This document shows, in pieces, positions 39,772 through 49,858 of a stretch of DNA of 64,000 nucleotides. Both the position numbers and the translations under genes were made by a program. The notes below the pieces were generated by a model, which made no database searches, was not told the origin of the DNA, and saw nothing but the letters and a program-made list of their open reading frames with translations. The DNA lies in assembly GCA_002162675.1 (NCBI GenBank), contig MAAE01000016.1, forward strand, positions 1 through 64,000. Direction: 5' to 3'. Position 1 is the first letter of the stretch; each line of letters opens with the position of its first letter. This stretch comes from Colwellia sp. 39_35_sub15_T18 (GTDB lineage: Bacteria; Pseudomonadota; Gammaproteobacteria; Enterobacterales; Alteromonadaceae).

Positions 39772-39802
39772 AAAGAGTGGAGCCAGTCTCACTCTTTTTT
39801 TT
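39772..39802 (+). terminator. Hairpin with T run right of the 467-bp element
   Basis: AAAGAGTG (39772-39779) and CACTCTTT (39790-39797) flank a 10-nt loop and run into a string of T. This has the form of a plus-strand Rho-independent terminator, five nt past the right terminal repeat of the element. It implies either a transcript that crosses the element, or the distal end of the dxs operon. Confidence 0.6.
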
Positions 39803-39803
39803 G

Positions 39804-39823
39804 GGTGGCGTCGCCACCGCGAC
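39804..39823 (-). repeat. Fourth REP-like hairpin
   Basis: GGTGGC-GTC-GCCACC with the alternative pairing GTCGC/GCGAC (39810-39823) repeats the core of the 76-bp array on the far side of the 467-bp element. On the minus strand it is preceded by GTTG, like the third hairpin of the array. From here to 40035 I see no further repeat and no gene; that stretch is AT-rich and must hold the promoter of the next gene. Confidence 0.65.
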
Positions 39824-40035
39824 AACTAGCAAAAAAACAAACTCCAACTTGATGTTAATGGTTTCTATTAGATGCTGACATATAAACCTATTTATTTACC
39901 AGTAACTGATTGAATCAATAATATTATCGCTCAATAAACTGACAATTTTTTATCACTTACCATACCAGATTGACTACCCCTGAATGTGGTGTAGATTATA
40001 TATATGTAATAAGAATTTCAAAATGGAACTTTGTA

Positions 40036-40545
40036 ATGGAAATTTATACTACTCAACTACATCCGAATAAAAACTTAGATAAAGATTTGCATGGCCCTAT
40101 CGATAATGACAATAATGTTAAAACAAATACCTCAACGCATCAGTCTGATGTTGCTGAAAGTGGGAAGGTCAAAGTCACCTTATCCTCTACAGCATTAGCA
40201 ATGCTTGATATTGATAATCCCCAAAACGATAAGGCTTATGAGCAGAAAACAAAAGAATATGAAATGGCCAAACGACAATATCAGGAAAAGGTAAACGACC
40301 TCCCTGTTGATTATAGAAAAATGAAAATGCTAAAGGACAGAGTTAACGAAGAGGAAATAAAACAAGAAACATCGATACTAGAACAACAGATCGCGGTTAA
40401 AAGTTTAATAATTATAGAAATAGGCCAAGAGTTTTCCCAAAAGCTTAAAGAACAAGAGCGTAGTAACCAAATTTCTCCTAAAAGTGCAATTGATATGCTA
40501 AATACCTTCAATTCCTCCCCACCAAAGGCCCCTGTAAATAACTAG
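40036..40545 (+). CDS. Orphan coiled-coil protein (169 aa)
   Basis: Not recognised. The ATG at 40036 is preferred over an upstream ATG at 39970. It has TGGAA at good spacing and starts MEIYTTQLHPNKNLDKDLHG. The first ~50 residues are polar and probably disordered, rich in Asn, Asp and Thr. Then KVKVTLSSTALAMLDID precedes a long charged helical region (about 72-145) with heptad-like spacing, typical of a coiled coil. The tail is Ser/Pro-rich. There is no signal peptide or membrane segment. It stands alone between the repeat island and a bidirectional terminator. The N-terminal TTQLHPNK and the SS-T-A pattern recall small marine accessory proteins, but no function can be assigned. Confidence 0.6.
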   Translation: MEIYTTQLHPNKNLDKDLHGPIDNDNNVKTNTSTHQSDVAESGKVKVTLSSTALAMLDIDNPQNDKAYEQKTKEYEMAKRQYQEKVNDLPVDYRKMKMLKDRVNEEEIKQETSILEQQIAVKSLIIIEIGQEFSQKLKEQERSNQISPKSAIDMLNTFNSSPPKAPVNN

Positions 40546-40683
40546 CGAGCCCGTAATACATTTTGTGTAACTGCCAATTTTAAATAAAGCTCTGTTGTTG
40601 ATTTAGTCACTAGAATTGAAACTACACAACTTACACGCTCATTGCCATCCATGGCACCGCGATATACCGTTCATCCTGAACAT

Positions 40684-40720
40684 AAAAAAAGGGAGGGTGA
40701 TTAATCACCCTCCCTTTTTA
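40684..40720. terminator. Bidirectional terminator between the orphan gene and nqrM
   Basis: GGGAGGGTGATTAATCACCCTCCC (split: GGGAGGGTGAT at 40691-40701, ATCACCCTCCC at 40704-40714) is a perfect palindrome flanked by an A run on the left and a T run on the right. It can end both the plus-strand orphan transcript and the minus-strand nqrM transcript. Confidence 0.95.
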
Positions 40721-40754
40721 TTTAAATCTTAGCTAGCGAAATAGTACAACAAAA

Positions 40755-40985
40755 CTACAAATTCTGTACATCTATTCTGTTTTGTAAGTTATCGGTTAGT
40801 GCTGCTTGTCGCTCACGTTCTTGGCGTTTTTCGCACGGGTTGTCACAGTTACACTCTTTATCAATGCCAACACTGGCCAAGCCACCACAGCTTCCCGCCA
40901 GTGTTTTATTTTGGAAAATATAACCTACAGCCATGGCGGTGCCCACAACAAGGAAAAAACCAAAGGTAATTAAAAAAATCATCAT
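40755..40985 (-). CDS. nqrM: Na+-NQR maturation protein NqrM
   Basis: NqrM (DUF539) is needed to assemble active Na+-translocating NADH:quinone reductase, probably by delivering iron to the cysteine-ligated centre of NqrD/NqrE. It has an N-terminal membrane segment (about 2-22, IFLITFGFFLVVGTAMAVGYIF) and a cysteine cluster GSCGGLASVGIDKECNCDNPCEKR, with four Cys in the expected spacing. At 76 aa it is full size. It lies 60 nt after apbE, at the end of the nqr cluster, as in Vibrio. Confidence 0.95.
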   Translation of the reverse strand: MMIFLITFGFFLVVGTAMAVGYIFQNKTLAGSCGGLASVGIDKECNCDNPCEKRQERERQAALTDNLQNRIDVQNL

Positions 40986-41045
40986 AATAATTGTATGCCT
41001 ATCATTATTTACTGTCTTCGAAACGAAAAACTATCGACCGAAACC

Positions 41046-42077
41046 TTACTTGAGATACTGCTTGAATTTTACCGTAAACTGTTCGGTAAAGCCATGCTCG
41101 GTTTTAGAGATAAACAAGGCGGCTAGACCATGCTGCTGAGCGAATTCCATACCCTGCTCTGCTCCCATCACCATTAAAGTAGTAGACAAACCATCTGCGG
41201 TCATTGAGCTCGGCGTAATGACAGTCACTGAAACTAAATGATGATTAATGGGTTTCCCCGTTGCGGGATCGATAATATGAGAAAAACGCTGACCATCCGC
41301 TTCAAAATAAATTCGATAATCACCTGAGGTAGCTACAGCATTATCTTTTGGAATAACCACTTCGTGAATAGCTCGCTGCACTCCAGAGGGATCTAAAATG
41401 GGTTTTTCAATAGCAATAGCCCAAAGCTCACCCGTATCCTTAAAGCCCTTTAAACGCATTTCTCCGCCAATTTCCACTATATAGTTACCAATGCCATTAA
41501 CTTCTATTAATTCTGCAACCATATCAACACCATAGCCTTTTGCGGTGGTTGATAAATCAATATAAAGGTTAGGAATAGATTTTGATAGCTGTCTACCGTC
41601 TAAATGCAAGTTATGTAAGCCAACTCGAGCACGGGCGCTTACTAGCGCTTCATCACTTGGCACTGTTTCTGGACGATGCTTAGGGCCAAAGCCCCAGAGG
41701 TTAACGAGCGGGCCGACGGTAATATCCAACTTACCACCACTGAGTTCACCTAAACGAATAGACTCAGCCAATACTCGCGCAAAACCAACTGAGATTTCAA
41801 CGGGCTCTGTGGAATGTGATTTATTAAAAGCCGATATTTCAGAATCAGGCATATAAGTCGACATTTGCTGATTCACTTGCTGAAGCACAGCCTCAATTTT
41901 CTCGTGCAGCTTAAGCGTTTCAACCTGCTCTATGGTTGCAACAACTTTAATATTATAGGTGGTTCCCATAGTACGACCCTGTAGCAAGATTTCTTTTTTC
42001 GCAGAGTCATTACTAGGGAAACAGGCGGTTATGCTAATAGTTAACAATACCACCAGCATTAGTTTGAGTTTATTCAT
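41046..42077 (-). CDS. apbE: FAD:protein FMN transferase ApbE
   Basis: ApbE attaches FMN covalently to threonines of NqrB and NqrC. It is a lipoprotein: signal MNKLKLMLVVLLTISITAC with the lipobox Cys at 19. The body has GRTMGTTYNIK, then STYMPDSEISAFN, LDITVGPLVNLWGFG, DLSTTAKGYGVD, GGEMRLKG and the metal-binding TADGLSTTLMVMG. At 343 aa it matches E. coli (351). It lies downstream of nqrF, but a hairpin and a repeat separate them, so it may have its own promoter. Confidence 0.96.
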   Translation of the reverse strand: MNKLKLMLVVLLTISITACFPSNDSAKKEILLQGRTMGTTYNIKVVATIEQVETLKLHEKIEAVLQQVNQQMSTYMPDSEISAFNKSHSTEPVEISVGFARVLAESIRLGELSGGKLDITVGPLVNLWGFGPKHRPETVPSDEALVSARARVGLHNLHLDGRQLSKSIPNLYIDLSTTAKGYGVDMVAELIEVNGIGNYIVEIGGEMRLKGFKDTGELWAIAIEKPILDPSGVQRAIHEVVIPKDNAVATSGDYRIYFEADGQRFSHIIDPATGKPINHHLVSVTVITPSSMTADGLSTTLMVMGAEQGMEFAQQHGLAALFISKTEHGFTEQFTVKFKQYLK

Positions 42078-42176
42078 CTGAGTATTCCAAATTTATTATT
42101 TACATCAAAATACTTATTTAAAATAGTTTGATGTAAATATTAAATATAGTGGCTAAGCCACAGCTATAAAAAGAAT

Positions 42177-42198
42177 AAAGACGACCTAGGTCGTCTTT
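42177..42198. terminator. Perfect palindrome terminator between nqrF and apbE
   Basis: AAAGACGACC / GGTCGTCTTT around TA is a perfect 11-bp palindrome 145 nt after the nqrF stop. Moderate T/A runs follow on both sides. It probably ends part of the nqrABCDEF transcript before apbE-nqrM. A smaller stem (TGGCT/AGCCA) lies just to the left at 42150. Confidence 0.7.
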
Positions 42199-42254
42199 AT
42201 ATTTCACTTAAATTCTTGATGTATATTTTACAGTTAAGCGCTGAATAGTGGTGT

Positions 42255-42305
42255 TAATTCAAGGCGGATGCACGGAGTTGACGTTAGTCAATGAGTACAT
42301 CCAAC
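42255..42305. repeat. Copy 2 of the GCACGGAGTTGACG repeat
   Basis: This segment carries TTCAAGGC, TGCACGGAGTTGACG and CAATGAGTACA in the same order as at 2624-2675. It lies 40-90 nt past the nqrF stop codon and before the terminator, just as copy 1 lies between eno and its terminator. Confidence 0.75.
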
Positions 42306-42343
42306 GCTGAAATAGCGCCAATAGGCAAGCTTAACGTAAAATA

Positions 42344-43567
42344 TTAGCCACCGAAGTCATCTAGCATAATGTTCTCGTCTTCTACACCAAGATCTTTAAG
42401 CATATTAATCACTGCCGCATTCATCATTGGTGGACCACACATGTAGTATTCACAATCTTCGGGTGCTTCATGGTCTTTCAAATACTCTTCAAAAAGAACA
42501 TTATGAATAAAACCTGTCATGCCATCCCAGTTATCTTCAGGTTGTGGATCAGACAGTGCAACATGCCATTGGAAGTTATCATTATCAGCCGCTAGACCGT
42601 TATAATCATCTTCATAGAACATTTCACGTTTAGAACGTGCGCCATACCAAAAACTCATTTTACGCTTAGACTCTAAACGCTTAAGTTGATCAAAGATATG
42701 AGAACGCATTGGCGCCATACCAGCACCACCACCGATAAAGACCATTTCGTTATCAGTTTCTTTAGCGAAGAACTCACCAAATGGCCCTGAAATAGTCACT
42801 TTATCACCCGCTTTTAAACTAAAGATAAATGATGACATTTTACCTGCTGGTAAATGCAAACGTCCAGGAGGTGGCGTAGCAATACGCACATTAAGCATAA
42901 TAATACCTTCCTCTTCTGGATAATTCGCCATTGAGTAAGCACGTAATGTGTCGGTATCAACTTTTGATTCGACATCGAAAAAGCCAAAATGATTCCAATC
43001 ACCTTTATATTGCTCATCAATGTCAAAATCACTGTATTTAACATGATGTGCTGGTGCTTCAATTTGAATGTAACCACCGGCTTTAAACGGTACAGATTCG
43101 CCATTTGGAATTTGTAGTTTCAATTCTTTAATGAAAGTTGCTTTGTTATCATTAGAGATAACTTCACATTCCCATTGTTGAACACCGAAGATTTCATCTT
43201 CTACTTCAATTTCCATGTCTTGTTTAACAGCAACCTGACAGGCTAAACGACAACCTGATTTTGCTTCACGTTTATTGATGTGACCTTCTTCCGTTGGAAG
43301 AATATCACCACCACCTGAATGCACTTCAACGCGACATTGGCCACAAGTACCACCGCCGCCACAAGCCGAAGGAATAAAAATACCTTGATCAGCTAATGCA
43401 CCTAATAATTTGCCACCCGCCGCAGTTGTCACTGCTTTTGTCGGGTCGCCATTTATACTTATCGTTACGTCACCACTTGATACTAACTTAGACTTAGCAA
43501 ATAAAATCACTAACACTAAGGCAACAACTATCGCAGTAAACATCGATACGCCGAGAATAATTTCCAT
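42344..43567 (-). CDS. nqrF: Na+-NQR subunit F
   Basis: NqrF takes electrons from NADH through FAD to a 2Fe-2S cluster. It has an N-terminal membrane segment (about 3-23). The ferredoxin-like domain has the cluster ligands [10 protein letters not shown] plus a preceding and a later Cys ([16 protein letters not shown]). The FAD site [11 protein letters not shown], and the NADH-binding [13 protein letters not shown] and YMCGPPMMN, complete the reductase. At 407 aa it is full length, ending with the family's LDDFGG. It lies 30 nt after nqrE. Confidence 0.98.
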   Translation of the reverse strand: MEIILGVSMFTAIVVALVLVILFAKSKLVSSGDVTISINGDPTKAVTTAAGGKLLGALADQGIFIPSACGGGGTCGQCRVEVHSGGGDILPTEEGHINKREAKSGCRLACQVAVKQDMEIEVEDEIFGVQQWECEVISNDNKATFIKELKLQIPNGESVPFKAGGYIQIEAPAHHVKYSDFDIDEQYKGDWNHFGFFDVESKVDTDTLRAYSMANYPEEEGIIMLNVRIATPPPGRLHLPAGKMSSFIFSLKAGDKVTISGPFGEFFAKETDNEMVFIGGGAGMAPMRSHIFDQLKRLESKRKMSFWYGARSKREMFYEDDYNGLAADNDNFQWHVALSDPQPEDNWDGMTGFIHNVLFEEYLKDHEAPEDCEYYMCGPPMMNAAVINMLKDLGVEDENIMLDDFGG

Positions 43568-43597
43568 CGACTTTTCCTTAAATTGTTATCTAAATCG

Positions 43598-44221
43598 TTA
43601 CAAAGAAATACCACCGAATGATAGAAACCCGAAGGCCATCAATCCAGCAGTAATAAACGTAATACCTAAACCTTTTAATCCGTCTGGCACATCAGAGTAT
43701 TTCATCTTCTCGCGAAGACCAGCCATTAGTACAATAGCTAACATCCAACCCACGCCTGAACCAATGCCGTAAACAACACTTTCGCCAAAGGTAAGATTTT
43801 TCGCCACCATAAATGAAACAGCACCAAAAATAGCACAGTTAACGGTAATTAGCGGTAGGAATATACCAAGCGCTTGATACAAAGCCGGGAAATATTTATC
43901 TAACGTCATTTCCAAAATTTGTACTAGAGCAGCAATCACCCCAATAAAGGTTATAAATGATAAGAAACTTAAATCGATAGACTCTGCTGGATCAGTAATG
44001 CCCATAATGCTATCTAACGCACCTGGCGCCAATATAGCTTGGTAGATCACTTGGTTTACTGGTACTGCAATACCAAGTACCACAACCACTGCGACACCCA
44101 GACCAATAGCGGTGCTAACTTTTTTAGAAACAGCTAAGAAGGTACACATACCTAAAAAGAAGGTTAATGCTAAGTTCTCAATGAAAATAGACTTAACAAA
44201 AATACTTAAATAATGTTCCAT
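43598..44221 (-). CDS. nqrE: Na+-NQR subunit E
   Basis: An integral membrane subunit with about six helices; with NqrD it holds an iron centre ligated by conserved cysteines. It starts [34 protein letters not shown], where the Cys in LGMCTF is a ligand, and the second is in [11 protein letters not shown] chose the ATG at 44221 (207 aa, as in Vibrio) rather than the longer frame from 44341, whose extra residues lie inside nqrD. It starts 4 nt after the nqrD stop. Confidence 0.97.
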   Translation of the reverse strand: MEHYLSIFVKSIFIENLALTFFLGMCTFLAVSKKVSTAIGLGVAVVVVLGIAVPVNQVIYQAILAPGALDSIMGITDPAESIDLSFLSFITFIGVIAALVQILEMTLDKYFPALYQALGIFLPLITVNCAIFGAVSFMVAKNLTFGESVVYGIGSGVGWMLAIVLMAGLREKMKYSDVPDGLKGLGITFITAGLMAFGFLSFGGISL

Positions 44222-44225
44222 TGGG

Positions 44226-44849
44226 CTAATCCTTCTCAACTTGTTCTGGTTTATACTGGCGAACAGCCCAGATGATAAAACCAATAATGAAGAATGAACT
44301 AAATGGCAAAACCAATAGACCATTACCTTGATACCAACCATTATTTTGAATTAAAGGGAAAACCTCAAAACCAAACAAAGTACCAAAACCAAATAATTCA
44401 CGGAAAAAAGCAACAACCATCAAGACTGCGCCATAACCTAAACCGTTCCCTACACCATCTAAGAAGCTCACTCCAGGCTTTTCTTTCATAGCAAAAGCTT
44501 CAGCACGACCCATAACAATACAGTTAGTAATAATCAAACCAATGAATACTGACAATTCTTTTGATAATTGATACGAGAAAGCTTTTAATACTTGGTCAAC
44601 CACGATTACTAGTGAAGCAATAATCGCCATTTGCACGATAATACGCACACTTGACGGTATTTGGTTACGAATAAGCGAAATAAACAAGTTTGAAAATGCA
44701 GTCACTAATATAACCGCAATGGTCATTACCACAGCGTTGGCCATTGAGCTAGTAACAGCTAAGGCAGAACAAACCCCTAAAACTTGTAAAGCAATTGGGT
44801 TGTTATCAACAACAGGTCCAAAGAGGACTTTTTTAGTATCTGAAGACAT
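44226..44849 (-). CDS. nqrD: Na+-NQR subunit D
   Basis: A membrane subunit homologous to NqrE. It begins [34 protein letters not shown], with one cysteine ligand in LGVCSAL. The second is in [21 protein letters not shown]. It has about six membrane helices and 207 aa. Its ATG overlaps the nqrC stop by one base. The intact Cys pair supports a functional iron centre with NqrE. Confidence 0.97.
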   Translation of the reverse strand: MSSDTKKVLFGPVVDNNPIALQVLGVCSALAVTSSMANAVVMTIAVILVTAFSNLFISLIRNQIPSSVRIIVQMAIIASLVIVVDQVLKAFSYQLSKELSVFIGLIITNCIVMGRAEAFAMKEKPGVSFLDGVGNGLGYGAVLMVVAFFRELFGFGTLFGFEVFPLIQNNGWYQGNGLLVLPFSSFFIIGFIIWAVRQYKPEQVEKD

Positions 44850-45637
44850 TAGTTCAATCCCCCATTAGTTATTTTATTAGGAAAGTTGGCAATAAATGGC
44901 CCATAGCCTTCGTCACCTAGCCAAAAATGTAAGGTATGCTCAACACCATCACTGGTTAATGTTGCACCCGATAACGCATCAACACCGTGAACATCACCTT
45001 GTTTAGCGCCGCCTTTAACTATTTTGATAGCAACATCACCTTGGTCGTTATACACTTTTTTACCTGGCCATAAAGCTTTCCATTTAGGGTTAAGCACTTC
45101 TGCGCCTAATCCTGGAGTTTCTTTAAGATCAGAGTAAACAACACTACGTACTGTATTTAAATCAGGAGCTAAACCGACAAAACCATACATTAAATCCCAT
45201 AAACCTGAACCTATAATAGGTAGTACTATGGTATCTAATTGACCTTGTTCATTATTGACTAAATAGACAACGGCACGATTGGCACGGCGATTGATTCCGG
45301 CCATATCGTTTTCAGGCTTAATACTTATAGTTTCATCGCGCGCATCGGTGCGTTCGTCAAACATATCAGTATCACCGTCAATGATGTTACCTGTGTTCAG
45401 ATCTATCATTTTGGCGACAACAAACTTGCCATAAGTACCAACGATATCAGACCCTGCTTTTTCAAGTAAGCCAGAGGCTTCAAGAATTTTAGTTTGTTTA
45501 TCAAGCAATTTGTTAGCTTGTTGCAATGGCTTTAAGCCAACCGCAGAGATAGACACCAAGGCAGCACAAACTAGACAAATGATGAAAACAAAGATCAGTG
45601 TGCCACCGAAAGTTTCTTTCTTTTTAGTATCAGACAT
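44849..45637 (-). CDS. nqrC: Na+-NQR subunit C
   Basis: A periplasmically exposed subunit with one N-terminal membrane helix (about 15-35). The FMN-attachment motif [11 protein letters not shown] carries the Thr that ApbE modifies. [17 protein letters not shown] and ETPGLGAEV are typical of the FMN domain. The start at the ATG 45637 (262 aa) follows other NqrC sequences; the frame opens three codons earlier. It overlaps the end of nqrB by 8 nt. Confidence 0.97.
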   Translation of the reverse strand: MSDTKKKETFGGTLIFVFIICLVCAALVSISAVGLKPLQQANKLLDKQTKILEASGLLEKAGSDIVGTYGKFVVAKMIDLNTGNIIDGDTDMFDERTDARDETISIKPENDMAGINRRANRAVVYLVNNEQGQLDTIVLPIIGSGLWDLMYGFVGLAPDLNTVRSVVYSDLKETPGLGAEVLNPKWKALWPGKKVYNDQGDVAIKIVKGGAKQGDVHGVDALSGATLTSDGVEHTLHFWLGDEGYGPFIANFPNKITNGGLN

Positions 45638-46832
45638 TACGAGCAAGCCTCCGTTTGATGTTGCCTTGCACTACAAAGTAATCAAACAATGGTGCGAACA
45701 AGTTAGCGAATAAAATAGCTAACATCATGCCTTCTGGGAATGCAGGGTTTACGACACGAACTAACACGACCATGATCCCCACTAAAGCACCAAACCAGTA
45801 TTTACCGGTATTAGTGAAAGAAGCTGAAACAGGGTCAGTTGCCATAAACATCATACCAAAAGCAAAACCGCCCACTACTAAGTGCCAATACCATGGCATA
45901 GCAAATAGAGCATTAGTATCACTACCAATGGCATTGAATAAGAACGCTGTAGCGACCATACCACCAAACACACCTAACACGATACGCCATGAAGCAATGC
46001 CTTTATAAAGGATATAAGCACCACCTAATAAAATGGCGAAGGTTGAAACTTCACCTACTGAACCGGGAATGAATCCCCAAAATGCGTTCCACCAATCAGC
46101 ATTCATTGAATAATCAACTAAGCCTTGGTTAGCAGCACTAAGCATAGTTGCACCAGAGAAACCATCAGCAGCAACCCAAACAGCATCACCTGAAATTTGT
46201 GCAGGATAAGCGAAGAATAAAAACGCACGACCCGCTAATGCTGGGTTCAAAAAGTTTTTACCCGTACCACCAAATACTTCTTTGGCAACAACAATACCAA
46301 AGGTGATACCGATAGCTACTTGCCATAAAGGTATAGTTGCAGGCACGATAAGCGCAAACAAAATAGATGAAACAAAGAAGCCTTCATTAACCTCATGCTT
46401 ACGCACAGCAGCAAATAATACTTCCCAGAAACCACCAACAATAAAGGTAACCGCATAAATGGGTAGAAAGAAGCATCCGCCATAAAGCATCATGCTAAAC
46501 CAGCCTGACTCAGCTGAAAGCACACCACCTAACATAGCAAACAAGGCTGTTTGCCATGTATCAGGCATAGCATAACCATTGGCTAAAGCATCAACTGCTT
46601 GAAAACCAATGTTGTACATACCAAAGAACATGGCTGGAAAAACCGCAAGCCATACTGTGATCATGATACGTTTTAAATCAATGCTATCACGTACGTGGGT
46701 TTTACCCTTGTTTACATAACCAGGAGTAAATAAACCAGTAGCCACAGCTTCATAAAGTGCAAACCACTTTTCATGTTTGCCGCCTTTTTCAAAATGCGGC
46801 TCAATATCTTCAATAAACTTTTTCAAGCCCAT
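45630..46832 (-). CDS. nqrB: Na+-NQR subunit B
   Basis: The main channel subunit, with about ten membrane helices, covalent FMN and riboflavin. The FMN motif is DGFSGATML, with the modified Thr. The N-terminal [28 protein letters not shown] is the conserved amphipathic start, and [29 protein letters not shown] is a family block. At 400 aa it is about the usual length (410-415). It starts 2 nt after nqrA. Confidence 0.98.
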   Translation of the reverse strand: MGLKKFIEDIEPHFEKGGKHEKWFALYEAVATGLFTPGYVNKGKTHVRDSIDLKRIMITVWLAVFPAMFFGMYNIGFQAVDALANGYAMPDTWQTALFAMLGGVLSAESGWFSMMLYGGCFFLPIYAVTFIVGGFWEVLFAAVRKHEVNEGFFVSSILFALIVPATIPLWQVAIGITFGIVVAKEVFGGTGKNFLNPALAGRAFLFFAYPAQISGDAVWVAADGFSGATMLSAANQGLVDYSMNADWWNAFWGFIPGSVGEVSTFAILLGGAYILYKGIASWRIVLGVFGGMVATAFLFNAIGSDTNALFAMPWYWHLVVGGFAFGMMFMATDPVSASFTNTGKYWFGALVGIMVVLVRVVNPAFPEGMMLAILFANLFAPLFDYFVVQGNIKRRLARNV

Positions 46833-46834
46833 GA

Positions 46835-48172
46835 CTAACCTTCCTTTTCAATTGTGGTTAGGCAATCACGAAGGTATACGCCGTAATCTGTTTTGCCTGG
46901 GCAAACAAATGTACAAAGCGCTAAATCTTCTTCGTCTAGCTCTAAGGCACCAAGTTGTTGTGCGGTGTCGGTATCACCGGCCACTAAATCACGCAATAAC
47001 ATGGTGGGTAAAATATCTAAAGGCATAACGCGCTCAAAGTTACCAATCGGCACCATGTCACGCTCACTACCGTTAGTAGTGGTGGTCATATTGAATAGTT
47101 TCTTCGGGAAGAAGTGAGACATATATGCACGCGTTACTGAAAATTTATTCGGGCCAGGATACATATAGCCAATAAATTCTTTTTCACGACCTTCAAGGAT
47201 CAGCACAACTTGTACATGATAACGACCTAAATAGCCGTGTACTGCGCTTGCTGTTGAGCCCATTAATAACGAGCCAGAAACAACACGTAGCTCACCAGCT
47301 ATTGCTTCGTTTGCCGTTAATTCAGCCGTGCTTGCACCTAATACAGTGCGAACTAAACGAGGGTTTTTAGCCGCAGGTCCCGCCAGAGAAATAACACGCG
47401 TGCTATCAAGTTCACCTGAGGTAAATAACTGACCAAAAGCAATAACATCTTGATAACCAACATGCCATACAAATTTGTCTGCACTAGCTGGTTTTAAGAA
47501 GTGGATATGTGTACCCACTAAACCAGCAGGATGTTTACCCGCAAATTCATTGACTTGTACAGCTTCGGCAACAGGAATATTCGCACCTGGTGCTTTACTA
47601 ACAAAGACTTCGCCACTCGTTAAACGAGATAAAATGGTTAAACCATTTTTAAAGGCTTCTGCTTGCTCACCAATAACAACTTCAGGGTTAGCGGCCAGAG
47701 GATTAGTATCCATGGCGCTAACAAAAATTGCAGTTGCCGTAGAGTCTATTGCCGGTACTTTGCTAAATGGGCGAGTTCTTAATGCCGTCCATAAGCCTGA
47801 CTCAACTAAATTTTTGACCACATCTTCTCGTGATACTGAACCTAATTCGCTGGCAGAATAACGGGCAAACGTAATTTGATCATCACCATTTACTTCAAGG
47901 ACGACAGACTGTAAAACACGTTTTTCACCACGGTTAATTTCTTTGACAACACCGGCAGCTTGAGCTGTGAATTTAACGCCAGGGTTCTTTTTATCACTAA
48001 AAATCACCTGACCTTTTTTAACGCGATCACCCACTTTAACAAACATGGTTGGACGCATACCCACAAACTCTTCACCTAATGTTGCAACGGTTTTGATGGA
48101 CGGACCATCATGGATTACCTGCTGTGGAGTTCCCTTTACAGGAACATCTAAGCCTTTTTTTATTGTAATCAT
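46835..48172 (-). CDS. nqrA: Na+-NQR subunit A
   Basis: NqrA is the cytoplasmic, quinone-associated subunit. It begins [18 protein letters not shown], then [43 protein letters not shown] and [18 protein letters not shown] near the C terminus are typical. I chose the ATG at 48172 (445 aa) because it matches Vibrio NqrA; the 13 residues upstream in the open frame are non-conserved. It is the first gene of the operon, so the promoter is in the 350 nt to its right. Confidence 0.98.
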   Translation of the reverse strand: MITIKKGLDVPVKGTPQQVIHDGPSIKTVATLGEEFVGMRPTMFVKVGDRVKKGQVIFSDKKNPGVKFTAQAAGVVKEINRGEKRVLQSVVLEVNGDDQITFARYSASELGSVSREDVVKNLVESGLWTALRTRPFSKVPAIDSTATAIFVSAMDTNPLAANPEVVIGEQAEAFKNGLTILSRLTSGEVFVSKAPGANIPVAEAVQVNEFAGKHPAGLVGTHIHFLKPASADKFVWHVGYQDVIAFGQLFTSGELDSTRVISLAGPAAKNPRLVRTVLGASTAELTANEAIAGELRVVSGSLLMGSTASAVHGYLGRYHVQVVLILEGREKEFIGYMYPGPNKFSVTRAYMSHFFPKKLFNMTTTTNGSERDMVPIGNFERVMPLDILPTMLLRDLVAGDTDTAQQLGALELDEEDLALCTFVCPGKTDYGVYLRDCLTTIEKEG

Positions 48173-48521
48173 AAACACTTGCACTACTTTTGATGGGAGT
48201 ATAAAAATCAAACACTTATCAATTATTCAAAACTTAATAAAATTTAAGTTTTAAAAACTTATAAGTAATTGATTTCAGTGTATTTCAGTAAAGAACTTAT
48301 TATTTCTTTCGAAAAAACAAGACCTACTGGCTCTAAGTTAAAATTTTCTGACGCGATATTACCACAAAAAGCCCTTTTTATTCTACGGGCATTAGAAAGT
48401 TTTCATTACAATTTAGACTATAGTTGCATGTTTTGCCTGAAAATTAGCCAAAATATAAATTTTTTATTTTAGCTATATGATATTTTCCACGTTAACTAGC
48501 GATTTAATACCTTATAAAATG
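48173..48521. other. Gene-free gap between nqrA and the diguanylate cyclase gene
   Basis: The gap must contain the nqr promoter (minus strand). It is AT-rich. AAAACTTAA and TTAAGTTTT at about 48229-48252 form an AT-only inverted repeat that could be an operator or a 5' leader stem. The plus-strand open frame at 48269-48472 lacks similarity, a good ribosome site and any amino acid pattern of a real protein, and I do not call it. Confidence 0.5.
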
Positions 48522-49586
48522 CTATAAAATGCAATTTCGACCTGCATCTTTTGCTTGATATAACTTAGCATCGGCATCTTTTAACTTACTTTCAATTTCA
48601 CCATAACTATACGCTATAGCCACACCAAAGCTCATGGTGACACGCAAGGTTTTTTGATCATGGATTATTTTCATTGTGGCAACTTTTTTGCGTACTTTTT
48701 CAGCTATTTTTAAACCAATATCATACGTAGTTTGAGAAAATAATAATAAAAATTCTTCCCCTCCTACTCGCGCAACTATGTCTTCACTACGGATACATTG
48801 TTCTATCGTTCGAGATAATTGCGTTAACACCTCATCCCCCATTTGATGACCATAATCATCATTAAAGCGTTTAAAAAGGTCAACATCAGCCATAATTAAC
48901 ACCATAGGAAAACTGTTATTAATGTTGGTTTTGCAGGTAGGGAAAAAAACAGCATCAACAAAACGACGATTGGGTAAATGCGTTAAAGCATCAGTATTTG
49001 CCTGCTGCTCTTTACTCAAGTTTAAATCACTCATTTTGATATGGCTCCGCTCCCGATAATGCTCATTGATATAACTAATCGCATTGACAGCAAACAAGGA
49101 GGCAAGAAAACGAAAACCTTCATGAGCCCGATATTGAGCCTGTAAATACTCGGGCAAAGCCAATAAAAGTACCAATGACAAAAAGAGTAAACAGTTGAAC
49201 CAAAACCCCAAAAAACGACCTAATAAGACAAAAATAACCATGGGAAAAGGAAAAACCCAGTATAAAGCCGTATTCTCAATGCCGCCGTGATGCACCAAAG
49301 CTAAACAAAAAAAGATCATGAAAAGACCACAAATAGTGCAACACAATTGCAGGTTATGCTTAATATAATACAGCAGTAAATTGGCTAAAATAGCCGTAGC
49401 ACCAATCAAAGTTATCGTGGAAATACTGCGGCTTTCTTGCATAAAGTTGCTATAGCTGAATGTAAGCAGCATCACAATACCAAAATAACTAAAAGCCAAA
49501 AAAGAATAAAGGCGACGTTTTTGATCGACATCAAGGCTGAGGGAATCATCAAAAAAGTGTGTTAACCAATAACGAGCATTCGACAT
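48522..49586 (-). CDS. Membrane-bound diguanylate cyclase (GGDEF)
   Basis: The protein synthesises cyclic di-GMP if active. The N-terminal half (about 25-175) has six hydrophobic segments, a 6-helix membrane sensor of the MASE kind. The C-terminal GGDEF domain (about 190-354) has DALTHLPNRR, LIMADVDLFKRFNDDYGHQMGDEVL and the active-site RVGGEEFLLLF. An RSED exactly five residues before GGEEF fits the RxxD inhibitory I-site. All catalytic residues are intact. The signal sensed is unknown. It stands alone between nqrA and fabV. Confidence 0.93.
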   Translation of the reverse strand: MSNARYWLTHFFDDSLSLDVDQKRRLYSFLAFSYFGIVMLLTFSYSNFMQESRSISTITLIGATAILANLLLYYIKHNLQLCCTICGLFMIFFCLALVHHGGIENTALYWVFPFPMVIFVLLGRFLGFWFNCLLFLSLVLLLALPEYLQAQYRAHEGFRFLASLFAVNAISYINEHYRERSHIKMSDLNLSKEQQANTDALTHLPNRRFVDAVFFPTCKTNINNSFPMVLIMADVDLFKRFNDDYGHQMGDEVLTQLSRTIEQCIRSEDIVARVGGEEFLLLFSQTTYDIGLKIAEKVRKKVATMKIIHDQKTLRVTMSFGVAIAYSYGEIESKLKDADAKLYQAKDAGRNCIL

Positions 49587-49790
49587 AAAAATAGAGCACA
49601 GAACAAAGAATACAGTAACTATAGTTAATAACTTTAATTTGAGCTAGGCGAGAGCACTTTTCATTTAATATTTAAGTATTTACATTTTTACAGAGAAATA
49701 ATATGAAGTGACTTCAAATAACATAATAGCGTTAAATCGGGGATATTAGGGTAATAAATAATCGAAAAATAATGCCTAAAAAAAGACATA

Positions 49791-49827
49791 AAAAAGCTGA
49801 ACTCAAACAGACTGAGTTCAGCTTTTT
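49791..49827 (-). terminator. Strong terminator downstream of fabV
   Basis: AAAAAGCTGAACTC (49791-49804) and GAGTTCAGCTTTTT (49814-49827) form a perfect 14-bp stem around a 9-nt loop, with A/T tracts on both sides. It lies 32 nt after the fabV stop codon. It could also work for plus-strand transcripts. Confidence 0.95.
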
Positions 49828-49858
49828 CACTTAAACAATAGCACTAATAAAACACAAA

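Noticed and set aside
44222..44341. Longer N terminus for NqrE
   Set aside because: The extra 40 residues lie within nqrD and are absent from other NqrE proteins; the ATG at 44221 fits the family.
48269..48472. 67-codon plus-strand frame between nqrA and the diguanylate cyclase gene
   Set aside because: No good ribosome site, no similarity, and it occupies the expected nqr promoter region.
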